Assembly: GCA_016186995.1 (NCBI GenBank)
Contig: JACPKQ010000024.1
Coordinates: forward strand, 1 to 64,000
Length of the DNA stretch: 64,000 bases
Reading direction: 5' to 3'
Source of the DNA: Deltaproteobacteria bacterium
Lineage (GTDB): Bacteria; Bdellovibrionota; JACOXK01
The notes below the pieces were generated by a model that did no database searches, was not told the origin of the DNA, and was given only the letters and a program-made list of their open reading frames with translations. A program made the position numbers and the translations under genes. Below are positions 45,359-55,429 of the stretch, one piece after another (positions within the stretch are counted from its first letter, which is position 1; each line of letters begins with the position of its first letter).

Positions 45359-46414
45359 TCATTCTCTTGAGCCCTGAAAATGCATTCTTAAGGCTTCGAT
45401 GATTTCACCAACGTCTCCTTGAATAACCATATCAAGTTTTTTAAGCGTAAGCCCTATACGATGATCGGTCACCCTATTTTGGGGAAAATTATAAGTTCGA
45501 ATTCTTTCACTTCGATCTCCACTTCCAATCTGTTGTTTTCTTTGAGCAGCTAATTTTTCATTTCGCTCTCTTTCTTCTTTTTCTAATAATCGTGCTCTTA
45601 AAATTTTTAAGGCTTTCGCTTTATTTTTATGTTGAGATTTTTCATCCTGACAGCTTATAACAATACCCGTAGGTATGTGTGTTACTCTCACCGCTGAATC
45701 CGTTGTATTCACACTTTGTCCTCCTGGGCCTGAAGAACGAAAAACATCAATTTTCAAATCTTGTGGATTGATATTGACTTCTACCTCGTCTGCTTCCGGA
45801 AGTACAGCAACCGTCACCGCAGAAGTATGAAGCCTTCCTTGCGATTCGGTCTGAGGAACCCTTTGAACCCTATGAACACCACTTTCATATTTAAGACTTC
45901 CATACACATCTTTGCCTTGTATAAAAGCAATGACCACTTTATATCCACCCAATTCAGAAACACTAGCACTTACAATTTCAACCTTCCAACCTACTTTTTC
46001 ACCATATCTGGAATACATTTTAAAAAGATCAGCTGCAAAAAGAGCGGCTTCTTGTCCACCTGTTCCCGCACGAATTTCAACAAAAGCATTTTTTTCATCA
46101 AGTGGATCTTGAGGCACAAGAAGAAGTTTAAGTTTTTTTTCATACCCTTCTTTTTTTTCGTTAAGTATTTCAAGTTCTGCTTTAGCAAGTTCACAAAGCT
46201 CTGAATTTTTTTCTTCTTCAAGAAGTTTTTGATTGGACTCAAGCTCTTTCATTATTTTTTGATATTCTTTATAAGGTTCTACAATTTCCTTTAAATCGGA
46301 GTATTCTTTTGAAAGCTCTATGTATTTCTTCTGATCTTTCATAATAAGTGGATCAGAAAGTATATGTGAAAGCTCTTCGTAACGTTTGTAAAGTTTCTCT
46401 AATTTTTCAAACAT
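45359..46414 (-). CDS. prfA: Peptide chain release factor 1
   Basis: 351 aa. The codon-recognition motif PQT (RF1 PxT type) in [10 protein letters not shown], the GGQ motif in [13 protein letters not shown], and the C-terminal [14 protein letters not shown] region. It terminates at UAA and UAG. Followed by prmC and murA. Confidence 0.97.
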   Translation of the reverse strand: MFEKLEKLYKRYEELSHILSDPLIMKDQKKYIELSKEYSDLKEIVEPYKEYQKIMKELESNQKLLEEEKNSELCELAKAELEILNEKKEGYEKKLKLLLVPQDPLDEKNAFVEIRAGTGGQEAALFAADLFKMYSRYGEKVGWKVEIVSASVSELGGYKVVIAFIQGKDVYGSLKYESGVHRVQRVPQTESQGRLHTSAVTVAVLPEADEVEVNINPQDLKIDVFRSSGPGGQSVNTTDSAVRVTHIPTGIVISCQDEKSQHKNKAKALKILRARLLEKEERERNEKLAAQRKQQIGSGDRSERIRTYNFPQNRVTDHRIGLTLKKLDMVIQGDVGEIIEALRMHFQGSRE

Positions 46415-46424
46415 AGAAAGGGTT

Positions 46425-47327
46425 TTATATTACCCTTTTAAGTGCGGCTAAAGCAACCTCTAATTGCTCATCTGTAGGTTCCTGAGTAGTGAGTTTTTGG
46501 AGAAAAAGCCCTGGCTTGCAAAAGAGGGAAAATAAAACACTCTTTGTTCCTTGGCTTTTTTTGATAAGTTCATAAGAGATACCTGCAATAGGAAACATGA
46601 GAAGAAGTTTTAAAATAACAAAACTAACTTGCGAGTGTAAAGGAATATGTAAAAATAGCACTAAAGGTGGGAGTACTAAAGCAAAAACAATAAGACTTAC
46701 AATTAAAATAAAAACAACAAAAGAAGTACCACATCGAGGATGAAGGGTGGAATATTTCCTTGCATTAGCAACCGTTAATTCTTCTTGAGCTTCATAGGCA
46801 TAAATCGATTTGTGTTCAGCACCATGATATTGAAACAACGTTTGAATATCAGAAAGCTTTGAAATCATAAAAAGATAGAAAACAAATAAAGAAATTTTAA
46901 TGACTCCATCTAAAACATGAAATGAAACAGATGTTGTACTTGGTATCAAAAACTCTGAAAGAATATGTGGCACATAAATAAAACCCAAAGTCACAAAAAA
47001 AGTAGCTACAATAAAAGAACCCGCAAAAGTATAGTTCCTGCTTTTTTCTGATTGTAACAAAGGAGTATTTTCTTTAAGGTCGTGAGTCACTGAATATCTT
47101 AATGCACAAAGCCCATTAAAAACAGTTTCTATAAATACAATGATCCCTCTTAAAAAAGGAATTTTAAAAAAAGAAGCTTTGGCTTTTATAAAAGATTTCC
47201 AAGGAAGATCTTGAACTACAATATGTCCTTTTACTGAACGAACAGCCACCGCCATAGAAGTAGCGCCTCGCATCATGACACCACCTATGACAGCTTGTCC
47301 CCCAATATTAATGTTATTTTCCCCCAT
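46425..47327 (-). CDS. YqhQ / DUF1385 membrane protein
   Basis: 300 aa, starting with the family hallmark [13 protein letters not shown]. Several membrane helices (about 108-130, 140-160, 210-235, 240-262) and [15 protein letters not shown] plus HPRCGTSFV, whose His/Glu/Cys residues suggest a metal site. The function is unsettled; in many genomes it is found beside prfA, as here (10-bp gap). Confidence 0.88.
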   Translation of the reverse strand: MGENNINIGGQAVIGGVMMRGATSMAVAVRSVKGHIVVQDLPWKSFIKAKASFFKIPFLRGIIVFIETVFNGLCALRYSVTHDLKENTPLLQSEKSRNYTFAGSFIVATFFVTLGFIYVPHILSEFLIPSTTSVSFHVLDGVIKISLFVFYLFMISKLSDIQTLFQYHGAEHKSIYAYEAQEELTVANARKYSTLHPRCGTSFVVFILIVSLIVFALVLPPLVLFLHIPLHSQVSFVILKLLLMFPIAGISYELIKKSQGTKSVLFSLFCKPGLFLQKLTTQEPTDEQLEVALAALKRVI

Positions 47328-47358
47328 AAATCATATTCGTCTTTTTTACAAAAAAGAC

Positions 47359-48297
47359 TTAATGCTGAATCAAACCGTATTTCTCAACCTTTTGTATGAG
47401 TCCTGAGCGACTAATACCCAGCTCGCGCGATGTTTTTGATTTATTCCAGTTTGTTCGAACAAGGCTTTCTAAAATCATTGCTTTTTCAAGTTTTTCCAAC
47501 GCAGCCGTTAAATCTTCCTGTGTTTTTAAAATGGAGGACATGTGTTTTGCAGATTCTCCAACAATGCGTGAAGAAACCATTTCAGTTGCCCATTTATTCA
47601 TATGTCCATATTTTTTAATCAAATATCTTATTTCTTCTTTAAGTTCACCCACATTAAGTGGCCAATGGTAATCAATCAATTTTCCAAGGAGTTGGTGAGA
47701 AAAATGCACCATTCCTTTTTTGTCTTCAGAAAATTTAGCTACAAAAAAATCAATCAAGGGTAGAACATCTTCTTTTCTTTCTCTTAAAGGTGAGAGATAA
47801 AAATGAATTCTTCGAAAATGATAAAGAAGTTGATATTTAAAATGAATAAGTTTCTCTAAAGCAATAGAAGTCGCTGCGATGACCCGCGCCCCTTGCATGC
47901 TTTTCTTTTGCCATTTTAAATAAGAAACAAGTTCTTCCTGAAGAGTAGATGTTAAACGATCTATTTCTTCAATAAAAACAGTTGATCCATTTAAAGATTT
48001 AAATTTTTCAAAAGAATCATTTTCAACATCAAAAATAAAGAAGTTTTTTGGATTGTGCACGTGACAGTGCATTTCAAGAGCAAGAGATTTCTTTCCTGTC
48101 CCCATTTCTCCTTCAATGAGAACAGGAGTTAAACTATCACTGTGATTGTGAGCTGCTCGGAAAATACTTTGAATATATTCATTCTTACTAAACAAGGCAC
48201 CAAAATGAGTGAGTCGATCATTACAAGTATAAATTGAAAATTCTCTCTTAGTTTCTTTGAGTTTTATACTTTCTTTCACACTTTTTAAAGATTGCAT
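47359..48297 (-). CDS. Degenerate sigma-54 activator paralogue lacking the GAFTGA loop
   Basis: 312 aa. AAA+ region (about 30-235) with Walker A GEMGTGKKS, but the segment that normally carries ESELFGH...GAFTGA is missing: HVHNPKNFFIFDVEND runs directly into GSTVFIEEIDRL. Walker B has E for D (FIEEID). The C-terminal Fis HTH (WNKSKTSRELGISRSGLIQK) is nearly the same as that of the bEBP upstream. Without the GAFTGA loop it should not remodel sigma-54, so a repressor or modulator role by site competition or mixed oligomers is inferred. It has its own sigma-54 promoter. Confidence 0.85.
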   Translation of the reverse strand: MQSLKSVKESIKLKETKREFSIYTCNDRLTHFGALFSKNEYIQSIFRAAHNHSDSLTPVLIEGEMGTGKKSLALEMHCHVHNPKNFFIFDVENDSFEKFKSLNGSTVFIEEIDRLTSTLQEELVSYLKWQKKSMQGARVIAATSIALEKLIHFKYQLLYHFRRIHFYLSPLRERKEDVLPLIDFFVAKFSEDKKGMVHFSHQLLGKLIDYHWPLNVGELKEEIRYLIKKYGHMNKWATEMVSSRIVGESAKHMSSILKTQEDLTAALEKLEKAMILESLVRTNWNKSKTSRELGISRSGLIQKVEKYGLIQH

Positions 48298-48350
48298 CTA
48301 TTCCCCCAAGAGGAGTGTTACTTAAGGGTGTCATCTTGCGTGAGGGAAAG

Positions 48351-48366
48351 AGCAAAAGCTATGCCA
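48351..48366 (-). promoter_or_regulatory. Sigma-54 (-24/-12) promoter for the degenerate activator
   Basis: Minus strand TGGCATAGCTTTTGCT: GG and GC separated by exactly 10 nt, TTGCT at -12. The -12 element lies about 55 nt before the ATG at 48297. The rest of the 298-bp gap (48298-48595) is A/T-rich with no gene seen. Confidence 0.8.
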
Positions 48367-48595
48367 TAAAAAAAACTAAACTTAACCCCTTGATATCACT
48401 TATTTATTTAAAAAAATCCAAAAAACTGAATAATGTCGCTAACGTAAAGGATTTAGTCATTAATGAGTGTTAAAAAACTACTGAAATTACTAAGGTATTT
48501 GAAACAATGGGGTTTTTATCTCTTGTAGAAATAATGTACAAGAATGTCTAGAGACTTCAAGAAAATAAAAAGGGGTGATAAGAACCAAAAAAAAT

Positions 48596-50164
48596 TTATT
48601 GAGATTCTGCTTTTTTAAGCATTTTTCTCTTATCAAGTCCGTACTTTTCAACTTTCATAATAAGCCCAGCACGACTGATCCCGAGTTCTTTAGCTAAGCG
48701 TGATTTATTCCACCCGGTTCTTCTTAACCCTTCTCGTATCATTTCTCGTTCAAGCTCTTCTAAAGCATCTTTAAGCTTTCCCTGAACACGAACACCTTGA
48801 ATTTTACTTCTCTCACCAAAGGTGCGTATTCTTTCTGAAAGCATTTCAACAGGAACTTTTTGCTCATCACCAGAAAGAACGACAAGTCTTTCAATTTCAT
48901 TTTCAAGCTCTCGAATATTACCTGGCCAATTATAATCAAAGACCTTCTCCAGAGCTCTCTTTGTTAAAACTTTTTTCTTTTCCCCTCTTTCTTTAGCAAT
49001 TTTTTCAATAAAATGATCAATAAGAAGAGGAATATCTTCTTTTCTTTCCCTTAGTGCCGGAACACGAATATTAATAACATTCAGTCTATAATAAAGATCT
49101 TCACGAAACTCACCTCTTTCTACCATTCCTTTAAGATCTTTATTGGTAGCTGCAAGAATTCTCACATCAACTTTCTTAGGAGATGTAGCACCTACAGGAA
49201 TGAAAGTGCCTTCTTGTAAAACTCTTAAAAGTTTTACTTGCATCGAAGGAGAGGTATCTGCAATTTCATCGAGAAGAAAGGTTCCCCCATCGGCTACTTC
49301 AAAAAGACCTTTTTTGTCCTTGATAGCGCCTGTAAAAGACCCTTTCACGTGACCAAAAAGTTCTGAATCAAGGAGATTTTCGTTAAATGCAGAACAGTTT
49401 TGGGTTACAAAAATTTTATCCTTTCGAGGACTGTTGTAATGAATAGCTCGAGCGATAAGTTCTTTACCCGTACCATTATCTCCTTCAATCATAACTGTAC
49501 TTTCGCTATTTTTAATCTTATCTAAAAGACCGTAGACCTCTTGCATAGGCCTACTTTTTCCGATCATGGCATCATATTTATAACGAACACCTAACTCTTT
49601 ATTAAGTTCACTGATTCTTGCGTCTCTTGAAGATATTTCGGTATGAAGCGTCATAATTTCTTGAGCGACAAGATCGACAAGCTCAGTAAAATGATCAATA
49701 TCTTCAGATTTAACAACTTTAATTTTAGAAAGGGCTTCATCGACACTTTGTCCTGAAAAACCCATTTTTTTAAGTTTACTTTCAAGCGTTTTAAGGTTCT
49801 CTTGCATTCCTTCTTTTAAAAAACCTACTCCTAAAACTACGCCGATAAACTCATTATCAATGGTAATGGGAACAACAAGACTTGAAATTCCTAAATCAAG
49901 ATTTCTAAAAAGATATCTTTCTTCGGATTCTTTCATCTCTTGAACTGCTTTTTTTGAAAAATCTGAAAGCATATCCCAACCTGTATCTGTTTGAAGAATA
50001 AGATTACAGACGAGATTTTTGTACTCTTTTGCTTTCTCTCGTTCTATACCTCGAATATAACCTCGATCATCGGCAAAAAAGACCTCGGTATGCCACCATT
50101 TGGATAGAATTTCACGTAATTTTCTAATAACGTGAATGTGCTCAAACTCATCCCAGTTAACCAT
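48596..50164 (-). CDS. Sigma-54-dependent transcriptional activator with PocR-like sensor
   Basis: 522 aa from ATG at 50164, which has GGAGGGAG 6-7 nt upstream (the frame start at 50179 overlaps that SD). The N-terminal domain (about 1-185; ILSKWWHTEVFFADDRG, LVCNLILQTDTGW) resembles PocR/GAF-type ligand sensors. AAA+ with Walker A GDNGTGKE, loop KGSFTGA (A to S variant of GAFTGA) and LLDEIAD. The C-terminal Fis HTH ends near WNKSRLAKELGISRAGLIMK. A competent bEBP; likely controls sigma-54 promoters such as 48351 and 7124 (inferred). Confidence 0.93.
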   Translation of the reverse strand: MVNWDEFEHIHVIRKLREILSKWWHTEVFFADDRGYIRGIEREKAKEYKNLVCNLILQTDTGWDMLSDFSKKAVQEMKESEERYLFRNLDLGISSLVVPITIDNEFIGVVLGVGFLKEGMQENLKTLESKLKKMGFSGQSVDEALSKIKVVKSEDIDHFTELVDLVAQEIMTLHTEISSRDARISELNKELGVRYKYDAMIGKSRPMQEVYGLLDKIKNSESTVMIEGDNGTGKELIARAIHYNSPRKDKIFVTQNCSAFNENLLDSELFGHVKGSFTGAIKDKKGLFEVADGGTFLLDEIADTSPSMQVKLLRVLQEGTFIPVGATSPKKVDVRILAATNKDLKGMVERGEFREDLYYRLNVINIRVPALRERKEDIPLLIDHFIEKIAKERGEKKKVLTKRALEKVFDYNWPGNIRELENEIERLVVLSGDEQKVPVEMLSERIRTFGERSKIQGVRVQGKLKDALEELEREMIREGLRRTGWNKSRLAKELGISRAGLIMKVEKYGLDKRKMLKKAESQ

Positions 50165-50246
50165 AAATACTCCCTCCATCTAGGATTTTACTTACCTTAT
50201 TAAAGCTTTTTTCTTTGATTTAACTAACGAAAAGAACAACCCCTCA

Positions 50247-50278
50247 CTGTATATATATTATACTGTATATATATTATA
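50247..50278. repeat. Tandem 16-bp repeat upstream of the activator
   Basis: CTGTATATATATTATA occurs twice, head to tail (50247-50262 and 50263-50278), 83 nt before the activator start. It may bind a regulator or simply be A/T-rich promoter DNA. The surrounding 50165-50418 region is strongly A/T-rich and also holds ATATATTATACA at 50312-50323. Confidence 0.7.
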
Positions 50279-50418
50279 TAGAAAATCTTTAGACGGGTCA
50301 AATTAAATATGAACATATATTATACAATTAACTTATGTTATTGATATTATTAAGGTCTTATAAATACCAACTGTATAATATTTTGATGGACTCTGTCAGA
50401 ATAATAACAAGCTAGGTT

Positions 50419-51135
50419 TTATTGATTACTATTTGTGCTAGTTAAATTCTCTAAAGTCACATCCGAAGGTGTCTGAAAACGAAAATCTTCTTTACCTACG
50501 AGAGGGTGAAGTGAAGTTTCTTTATGTTTTTCGAAAAGCTTTTGGTTGAGTTTCACGTCAGAAAAAGAAACAACAGTTGTCTTGTTTAAATCATAACGAA
50601 TTCTTAATCCCATGAGTAAAAAGGTTTTAAAATCATAAATAAGCTCAATTCTATGTACATTCGGAATTTTTTTCTTGGGATAAAGAGCTAAAACCTTATC
50701 ATCTTCTTTACCTAAAAACTGCACAACAAAATAATCTTCAAGCTTTCCAGAACTTTTAAGAAACAATATTGTAATTTTAGATATAAAATCATCCTCAGAC
50801 AAAAGCGAATAATAGACAATCTTTTCGCTTGGTTGGTAAAGCCATTGCTCACGATTAGAAATAACCAAGAGTTCTTCTTTGGAATCAGGATTTTTTGTAT
50901 GCCATAAAAACTTTCCTGGTCTTATAGAAAAAATCTTACCTGTCGAAGTTGTTTTCTTATCGAAAAGCTCTTGAATAATAGTTTGTTCAAAGTTCATTTC
51001 AATATCATCAATTTTCGAATATTTCTGTTCTATTTTATTAAGAATATCTTTAACTGTAATAGGATTTAAAATTGGAGTACCTGGAAAACACATCCCATGA
51101 AATAAAAACACCATTATGAAAAAAGTCTTTTTCAT
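50419..51135 (-). CDS. lolA: Outer-membrane lipoprotein carrier LolA
   Basis: 238 aa from ATG at 51133-51135 (the frame stays open to 51363 without start support). Signal peptide (about 1-18), then the LolA half-barrel: MNFEQTI, GKIFSIRPGKFLWHT, LVISNREQWLYQP and IELIYDF. It carries lipoproteins from LolCDE to the outer membrane, which supports a Gram-negative cell and the several lipoproteins in the window. Divergent from pdaD. Confidence 0.88.
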   Translation of the reverse strand: MKKTFFIMVFLFHGMCFPGTPILNPITVKDILNKIEQKYSKIDDIEMNFEQTIIQELFDKKTTSTGKIFSIRPGKFLWHTKNPDSKEELLVISNREQWLYQPSEKIVYYSLLSEDDFISKITILFLKSSGKLEDYFVVQFLGKEDDKVLALYPKKKIPNVHRIELIYDFKTFLLMGLRIRYDLNKTTVVSFSDVKLNQKLFEKHKETSLHPLVGKEDFRFQTPSDVTLENLTSTNSNQ

Positions 51136-51217
51136 AAGACAACCGTACCTTCGAAAAATCTTCTTGGAAACATATTTTTTGCTTGCATGGCTTCCAAAAA
51201 CTATATATATCGAGATT

Positions 51218-51760
51218 ATGTATATCCCAAAGGAAATGTTTCTTACAAAAGGGGTTGGAAGACACAAGGAAATGCTTGCATCCTTTGAAGAAGCTCTACG
51301 TGGTGGAGGTATTGCACATTTTAATCTTGTAACTGTTTCAAGTATTTTTCCACCACACTGCAAAATTGTCGCACCTAATGTTGGTTTAGAAAAGTTAAAA
51401 CCTGGTCAAGTAGTGCACGTTGTTATGAGTCGTTGCCAAACCGATGAACACAGAAGGCTTATTGCAGCCTCTGTCGGTGTTGCTCGGCCTAAAGACCCAG
51501 ATCAGTTTGGTTATCTTTCTGAACATCACAGTTATGGAGAAACAGAAAATGAAGCTGGGGATTATGCTGAAGATTTAGCAGCCTCTATGCTTGCCACCGT
51601 TCAAGGTGTTGAGTATGACCCGGCTCTTGCATGGGATGAGAAAAAAGAAATTTTTAAAATCGATGGCAAAATTGTGGGTACAAGAAACATCACTCAAACT
51701 GCTCTAGGGCAAAAAGGCTTCTGGACAACAGTCATTGCCGCAGCTGTACTCATTCCTTAA
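51218..51760 (+). CDS. pdaD: Pyruvoyl-dependent arginine decarboxylase
   Basis: 180 aa from ATG at 51218. The self-cleavage site VSSIFPP (S41-S42) yields the pyruvoyl group, followed by GQVVHVVMSRCQT, HHSYGETENEAGDYAE and the C-terminal GFWTTVIAAAV. It converts arginine to agmatine. This family is typical of archaea and chlamydiae and patchy in other bacteria. Immediately followed by the agmatinase gene. Frame extends upstream to 51116 but that part overlaps lolA's 5' end and is not conserved. Confidence 0.93.
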   Translation: MYIPKEMFLTKGVGRHKEMLASFEEALRGGGIAHFNLVTVSSIFPPHCKIVAPNVGLEKLKPGQVVHVVMSRCQTDEHRRLIAASVGVARPKDPDQFGYLSEHHSYGETENEAGDYAEDLAASMLATVQGVEYDPALAWDEKKEIFKIDGKIVGTRNITQTALGQKGFWTTVIAAAVLIP

Positions 51761-51764
51761 TTTC

Positions 51765-52646
51765 ATGATCATGAAAAATTTTGGTGGTCTTTCAAAACAA
51801 GAGGCTCTTTTTGAAAAATCAAAATTTGTTGTTATCTCTCTTCCTTATGACCAAACAGCTTCTTATCAAAAAGGAAGTGTAAATGGCCCAGAAGCCATTC
51901 TTGATGCATCCTATCAAGTCGAACTTTATGATGAAGAACTTAAACAGGAAACTTACAAACTAGGTATTTATACTTATCCTCATTTTGATATTTCTGGAAA
52001 ACCAGAAGAAATGATTGAAAAAATCCTTCCTGTTTACAGAAAGCTTCTTAAAGAAACAGATAAAGTTCTTGTTGGATTGGGTGGAGAACACTCTGTGAGC
52101 TATGCCCCTATCAAGGCTTATAAAGAAAAATTTCCAAATCTTTCCATTCTTCATTTTGATGCTCATGCAGATTTGAGAGATGGCTATGAAGGAGAGAGGT
52201 TTAGCCACGCTGCTGTGATGCGAAGGGTTTCAGAACTCTGCCCTATCACACAAATTGGCATTCGAAATTATTCTATTGGAGAGGTACCCCTTGTAGAAGG
52301 TGAAAATAACAATATTCACACCTATCTTTGGCATGAACACTTACCTTTAGAAAAATATCACGATGAAATTATAGAAACACTTTCAGATACTGTTTATATT
52401 TCTTTTGATACAGATGGTTTTGACCCAGCTGTTTTTCCTGGAACAGGAACTCCGGAACCGGGAGGGCTTACGTGGTATGATGTCACTTCACTTGTAAGAA
52501 AAGTTTCGAAGATTTCGAAAATTGTTGGGTTTGATGTTGTTGAACTCATGCCCTTACCTCACAATAAAGTCTCAGATTTTACGGCTGCTAAGCTTGTTTA
52601 CCGCTTCATGGGATATGCAGCTCAAAGTCTCAAGTGGCACATTTAA
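51765..52646 (+). CDS. speB: Agmatinase (ureohydrolase family)
   Basis: 293 aa. Mn-binding motifs GGEHSVSY, FDAHADLRD and SFDTDGFDP in order. It cleaves agmatine to putrescine and urea, completing the route begun by PdaD; 4 bp separate the genes (ATG at 51765 or 51771). The last step is convergent with uvrA, whose stop overlaps. Confidence 0.93.
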   Translation: MIMKNFGGLSKQEALFEKSKFVVISLPYDQTASYQKGSVNGPEAILDASYQVELYDEELKQETYKLGIYTYPHFDISGKPEEMIEKILPVYRKLLKETDKVLVGLGGEHSVSYAPIKAYKEKFPNLSILHFDAHADLRDGYEGERFSHAAVMRRVSELCPITQIGIRNYSIGEVPLVEGENNNIHTYLWHEHLPLEKYHDEIIETLSDTVYISFDTDGFDPAVFPGTGTPEPGGLTWYDVTSLVRKVSKISKIVGFDVVELMPLPHNKVSDFTAAKLVYRFMGYAAQSLKWHI

Positions 52647-55381
52647 GTAGACAAAACTGATTGCAAAAACTGGCCTGTATAGGATTGTTTTACATTTATG
52701 ATTTCTTCAGGTTTTCCAGAAGCTATAATTTTGCCTCCACCTTTTCCACCATCTGGCCCTAAATCTACAATGTAATCAGCACATTTAATAACATCCAAAT
52801 TATGTTCAATGACAACAACTGTGTTTCCTTGATTAACAAGCCTATTTAAAACGTAGAGAAGTTTTTTAACATCTTCTAAATGTAAACCTGTTGTTGGCTC
52901 ATCTAAAATATAAAGATGATTCTGATAAGACTTTAAAGAAAGTTCTTTAGCAATTTTAAGCCGTTGTGCCTCTCCTCCTGAAAGGGTGGGGGCGGATTGC
53001 CCTAATTTTAGATAATCAAGCCCAACATCTCTTAAAATAGAAAGCTTTCTCATAAGGTTTAAAGAATGCCCAAAAAAACTCATCGCCTCAGCAACAGTAA
53101 GATTTAAAACTTCATTAATATTTTTATTTTTATATTTTACTTCTAAAATTTCTTTTTTAAATTTTGCACCATTACACCTTTCACAAGTAAGCTCGATATC
53201 TTCTAAAAACTGCATATCAATAATCTGCACTCCAGAACCCTCACACCCTTCACATCTTCCTCCTGGAATATTAAAAGAAAAATGACCTGGTTTAAAACCT
53301 CTTCTTCGTGCCTCAAGTGTTTCTGAAAAAATTTCTCTCACCTCGTCATAGGCTTTCATATAAGTAATAGGATTGGATCTTACAGATCGACCGATGGGCT
53401 TTTGATTGAGGAGCTTTACCCCATGCAAACTTTGAAACCCACTCATAGATTTAAAAACGCCTATTTTTCCAGGTTCTCTATAGAAAAGTTTAGCAAGCGC
53501 TCGATATAAAGTTTCTTGGATTAAACTTGTTTTTCCACTTCCTGAAACTCCGGTAATACAAACAAAAGTACCCAGTGGAATTTTAAGCTCTACTTTTTTC
53601 AAATTATGGTGTTCTGCTCCATTAAGACAGAGAATATCTCTTGATTCCCTTCTTTCCTTAGGTATTGGAATGGCATTTTTACCCTTCACATAATGGGCTG
53701 TTAAAGTATCTTTAAAGTCTTGGAATGCCCCCTCAAAAACAATTTTTCCACCTTGTTCCCCTGCTCCTGGCCCCAATTCAATAATATGATCTGCTTTTTC
53801 AATCACGGCCTTTTCATGCTCAACAACAAGAACAGTATTTCCTTCATCTCTTAACTCTTCAATAATGCTCAAAAATCTTTCTATGTCTTTTGCATGAAGA
53901 CCAATAGTAGGTTCATCAAGTATATAAGTTGTTTCCGTGAGTTTTGAACCTAACTGTCTTGCTAATTGAATACGCTGGTACTCCCCACCAGAAAGGGTAC
54001 GAGTCAGCCTTGAAAGAGAAAGATAATCAAGCCCCACTTCGTGAAGAAATTCAAGACGATCTCGAACTTGACGTAAAATATCAGAAGCAATAGTTTCTTC
54101 ATACGCTTCAAGCTTAACACTTGAAAAATATTTTCTGCCTTCTGAAACTGTCATATCCAGCATTTGAATAATGTTTTTACCATGAACCAAAACCCAGTTT
54201 GTTTCTTCTCGAAGCCTTTTTCCTTTACAAACATTACAAGTAAAAGGATTTTTATAACGACTTAAAAAAACTCGAACACCCAGTTTGTACTTTTTTTTAT
54301 CAAGCCTCTCAAAAAAACCATTGATGCCTTTAAAAGTTTTATCCCCTTCAAAAATAAGTTTTTTCTCTTTTTTACTGAGTTTTTTATAAGGAATTTTTGT
54401 TTTTATCTTATTTTTTTTTGCAAATTCTAAAAACTTCTTTTTCCATCTTTGGTGAGAAGGTTTATTCCACGGATCAAGTGCGCCTGCCTCAAGGCTTAAT
54501 TCAGGATCGGGAACAATGAGTTCTTCATCTAAAATAAGGTGGTTACCAAACCCATTACAAGAAGGACAAGCCCCGTAAGGATTATTAAAAGAAAAAAAAT
54601 GGGGATTGATATCTGGAAATTTTATTTTATCTCTGGGGCATGAAAAATCGAGACTAAATTTATGAATTTTTTTACTTTCAGATTCATAAACATGAATCAC
54701 CCCTTTTGAAACTTCATAACACACACCTATAGAATCAAAGAGTCTTGATTTTTTAGACTCATCAATGTGAATTCGATCAACAACAAGAGAAAGGCTGTTT
54801 GATTTAACATTTTTAAGTTCGCTCAACTTCTTTATTTCTTTTTTGAAAAGAACTCTTGAAAATCCCTTTTTTTGAAGGTCCTGTAAAAAATCCTTCCATG
54901 AAATATCTTTTGATTTTTCGAGAGGTGCTATAAGCAGAACCTCCTGATTTGGAAGATGCTTTAAGAGAAATTGAGCCACATCTGAAGCATTTTCTTTCTG
55001 AATCTTTTTATGGCACTCAGGGCAATAAAGAACCCCAATTTTTGCAAATAAAAGCCTTAAATAATCATAGAGCTCTGTCGAAGTACCCACGGTCGATCTT
55101 GAGTTTTTAACTGCGTTTTTTTGTTCAATCGCAATCGTAGGCGAAATGTTTTCAATGCTATCTACATCGGGTTTCTCCACGCGCTCTAAAAATTGTCTGG
55201 CATAGGTAGAAAGAGATTCTACAAACTTTCTTTTTCCCTCAGCAAAAACTGTATCAAATGCCAAAGAAGACTTTCCAGAGCCACTTGGCCCTGTTAAAAC
55301 CACAAGCTTTTGGTGAGGAATCACAACATCAATATTTTTAAGATTGTTCTGACGGGCACCTTTAATATGAATGCTTCTCAT
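52643..55381 (-). CDS. uvrA: Excinuclease ABC subunit A
   Basis: 912 aa. Two ABC ATPase modules: Walker A GPSGSGKSS (about 31-39) and GVSGSGKTS (about 603-611), signature LSGGEYQR and LSGGEAQR, and zinc fingers (CPECHKKI; CEGCEGSGV ... CERCNGAKF). It is the damage-recognition subunit of nucleotide excision repair. No LexA-like box is evident upstream, where a family D repeat lies. Confidence 0.97.
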   Translation of the reverse strand: MRSIHIKGARQNNLKNIDVVIPHQKLVVLTGPSGSGKSSLAFDTVFAEGKRKFVESLSTYARQFLERVEKPDVDSIENISPTIAIEQKNAVKNSRSTVGTSTELYDYLRLLFAKIGVLYCPECHKKIQKENASDVAQFLLKHLPNQEVLLIAPLEKSKDISWKDFLQDLQKKGFSRVLFKKEIKKLSELKNVKSNSLSLVVDRIHIDESKKSRLFDSIGVCYEVSKGVIHVYESESKKIHKFSLDFSCPRDKIKFPDINPHFFSFNNPYGACPSCNGFGNHLILDEELIVPDPELSLEAGALDPWNKPSHQRWKKKFLEFAKKNKIKTKIPYKKLSKKEKKLIFEGDKTFKGINGFFERLDKKKYKLGVRVFLSRYKNPFTCNVCKGKRLREETNWVLVHGKNIIQMLDMTVSEGRKYFSSVKLEAYEETIASDILRQVRDRLEFLHEVGLDYLSLSRLTRTLSGGEYQRIQLARQLGSKLTETTYILDEPTIGLHAKDIERFLSIIEELRDEGNTVLVVEHEKAVIEKADHIIELGPGAGEQGGKIVFEGAFQDFKDTLTAHYVKGKNAIPIPKERRESRDILCLNGAEHHNLKKVELKIPLGTFVCITGVSGSGKTSLIQETLYRALAKLFYREPGKIGVFKSMSGFQSLHGVKLLNQKPIGRSVRSNPITYMKAYDEVREIFSETLEARRRGFKPGHFSFNIPGGRCEGCEGSGVQIIDMQFLEDIELTCERCNGAKFKKEILEVKYKNKNINEVLNLTVAEAMSFFGHSLNLMRKLSILRDVGLDYLKLGQSAPTLSGGEAQRLKIAKELSLKSYQNHLYILDEPTTGLHLEDVKKLLYVLNRLVNQGNTVVVIEHNLDVIKCADYIVDLGPDGGKGGGKIIASGKPEEIINVKQSYTGQFLQSVLST

Positions 55382-55429
55382 AAACTTACATTTTTACTGA
55401 GAAACCTCATACATTGTCAAACATCGATT

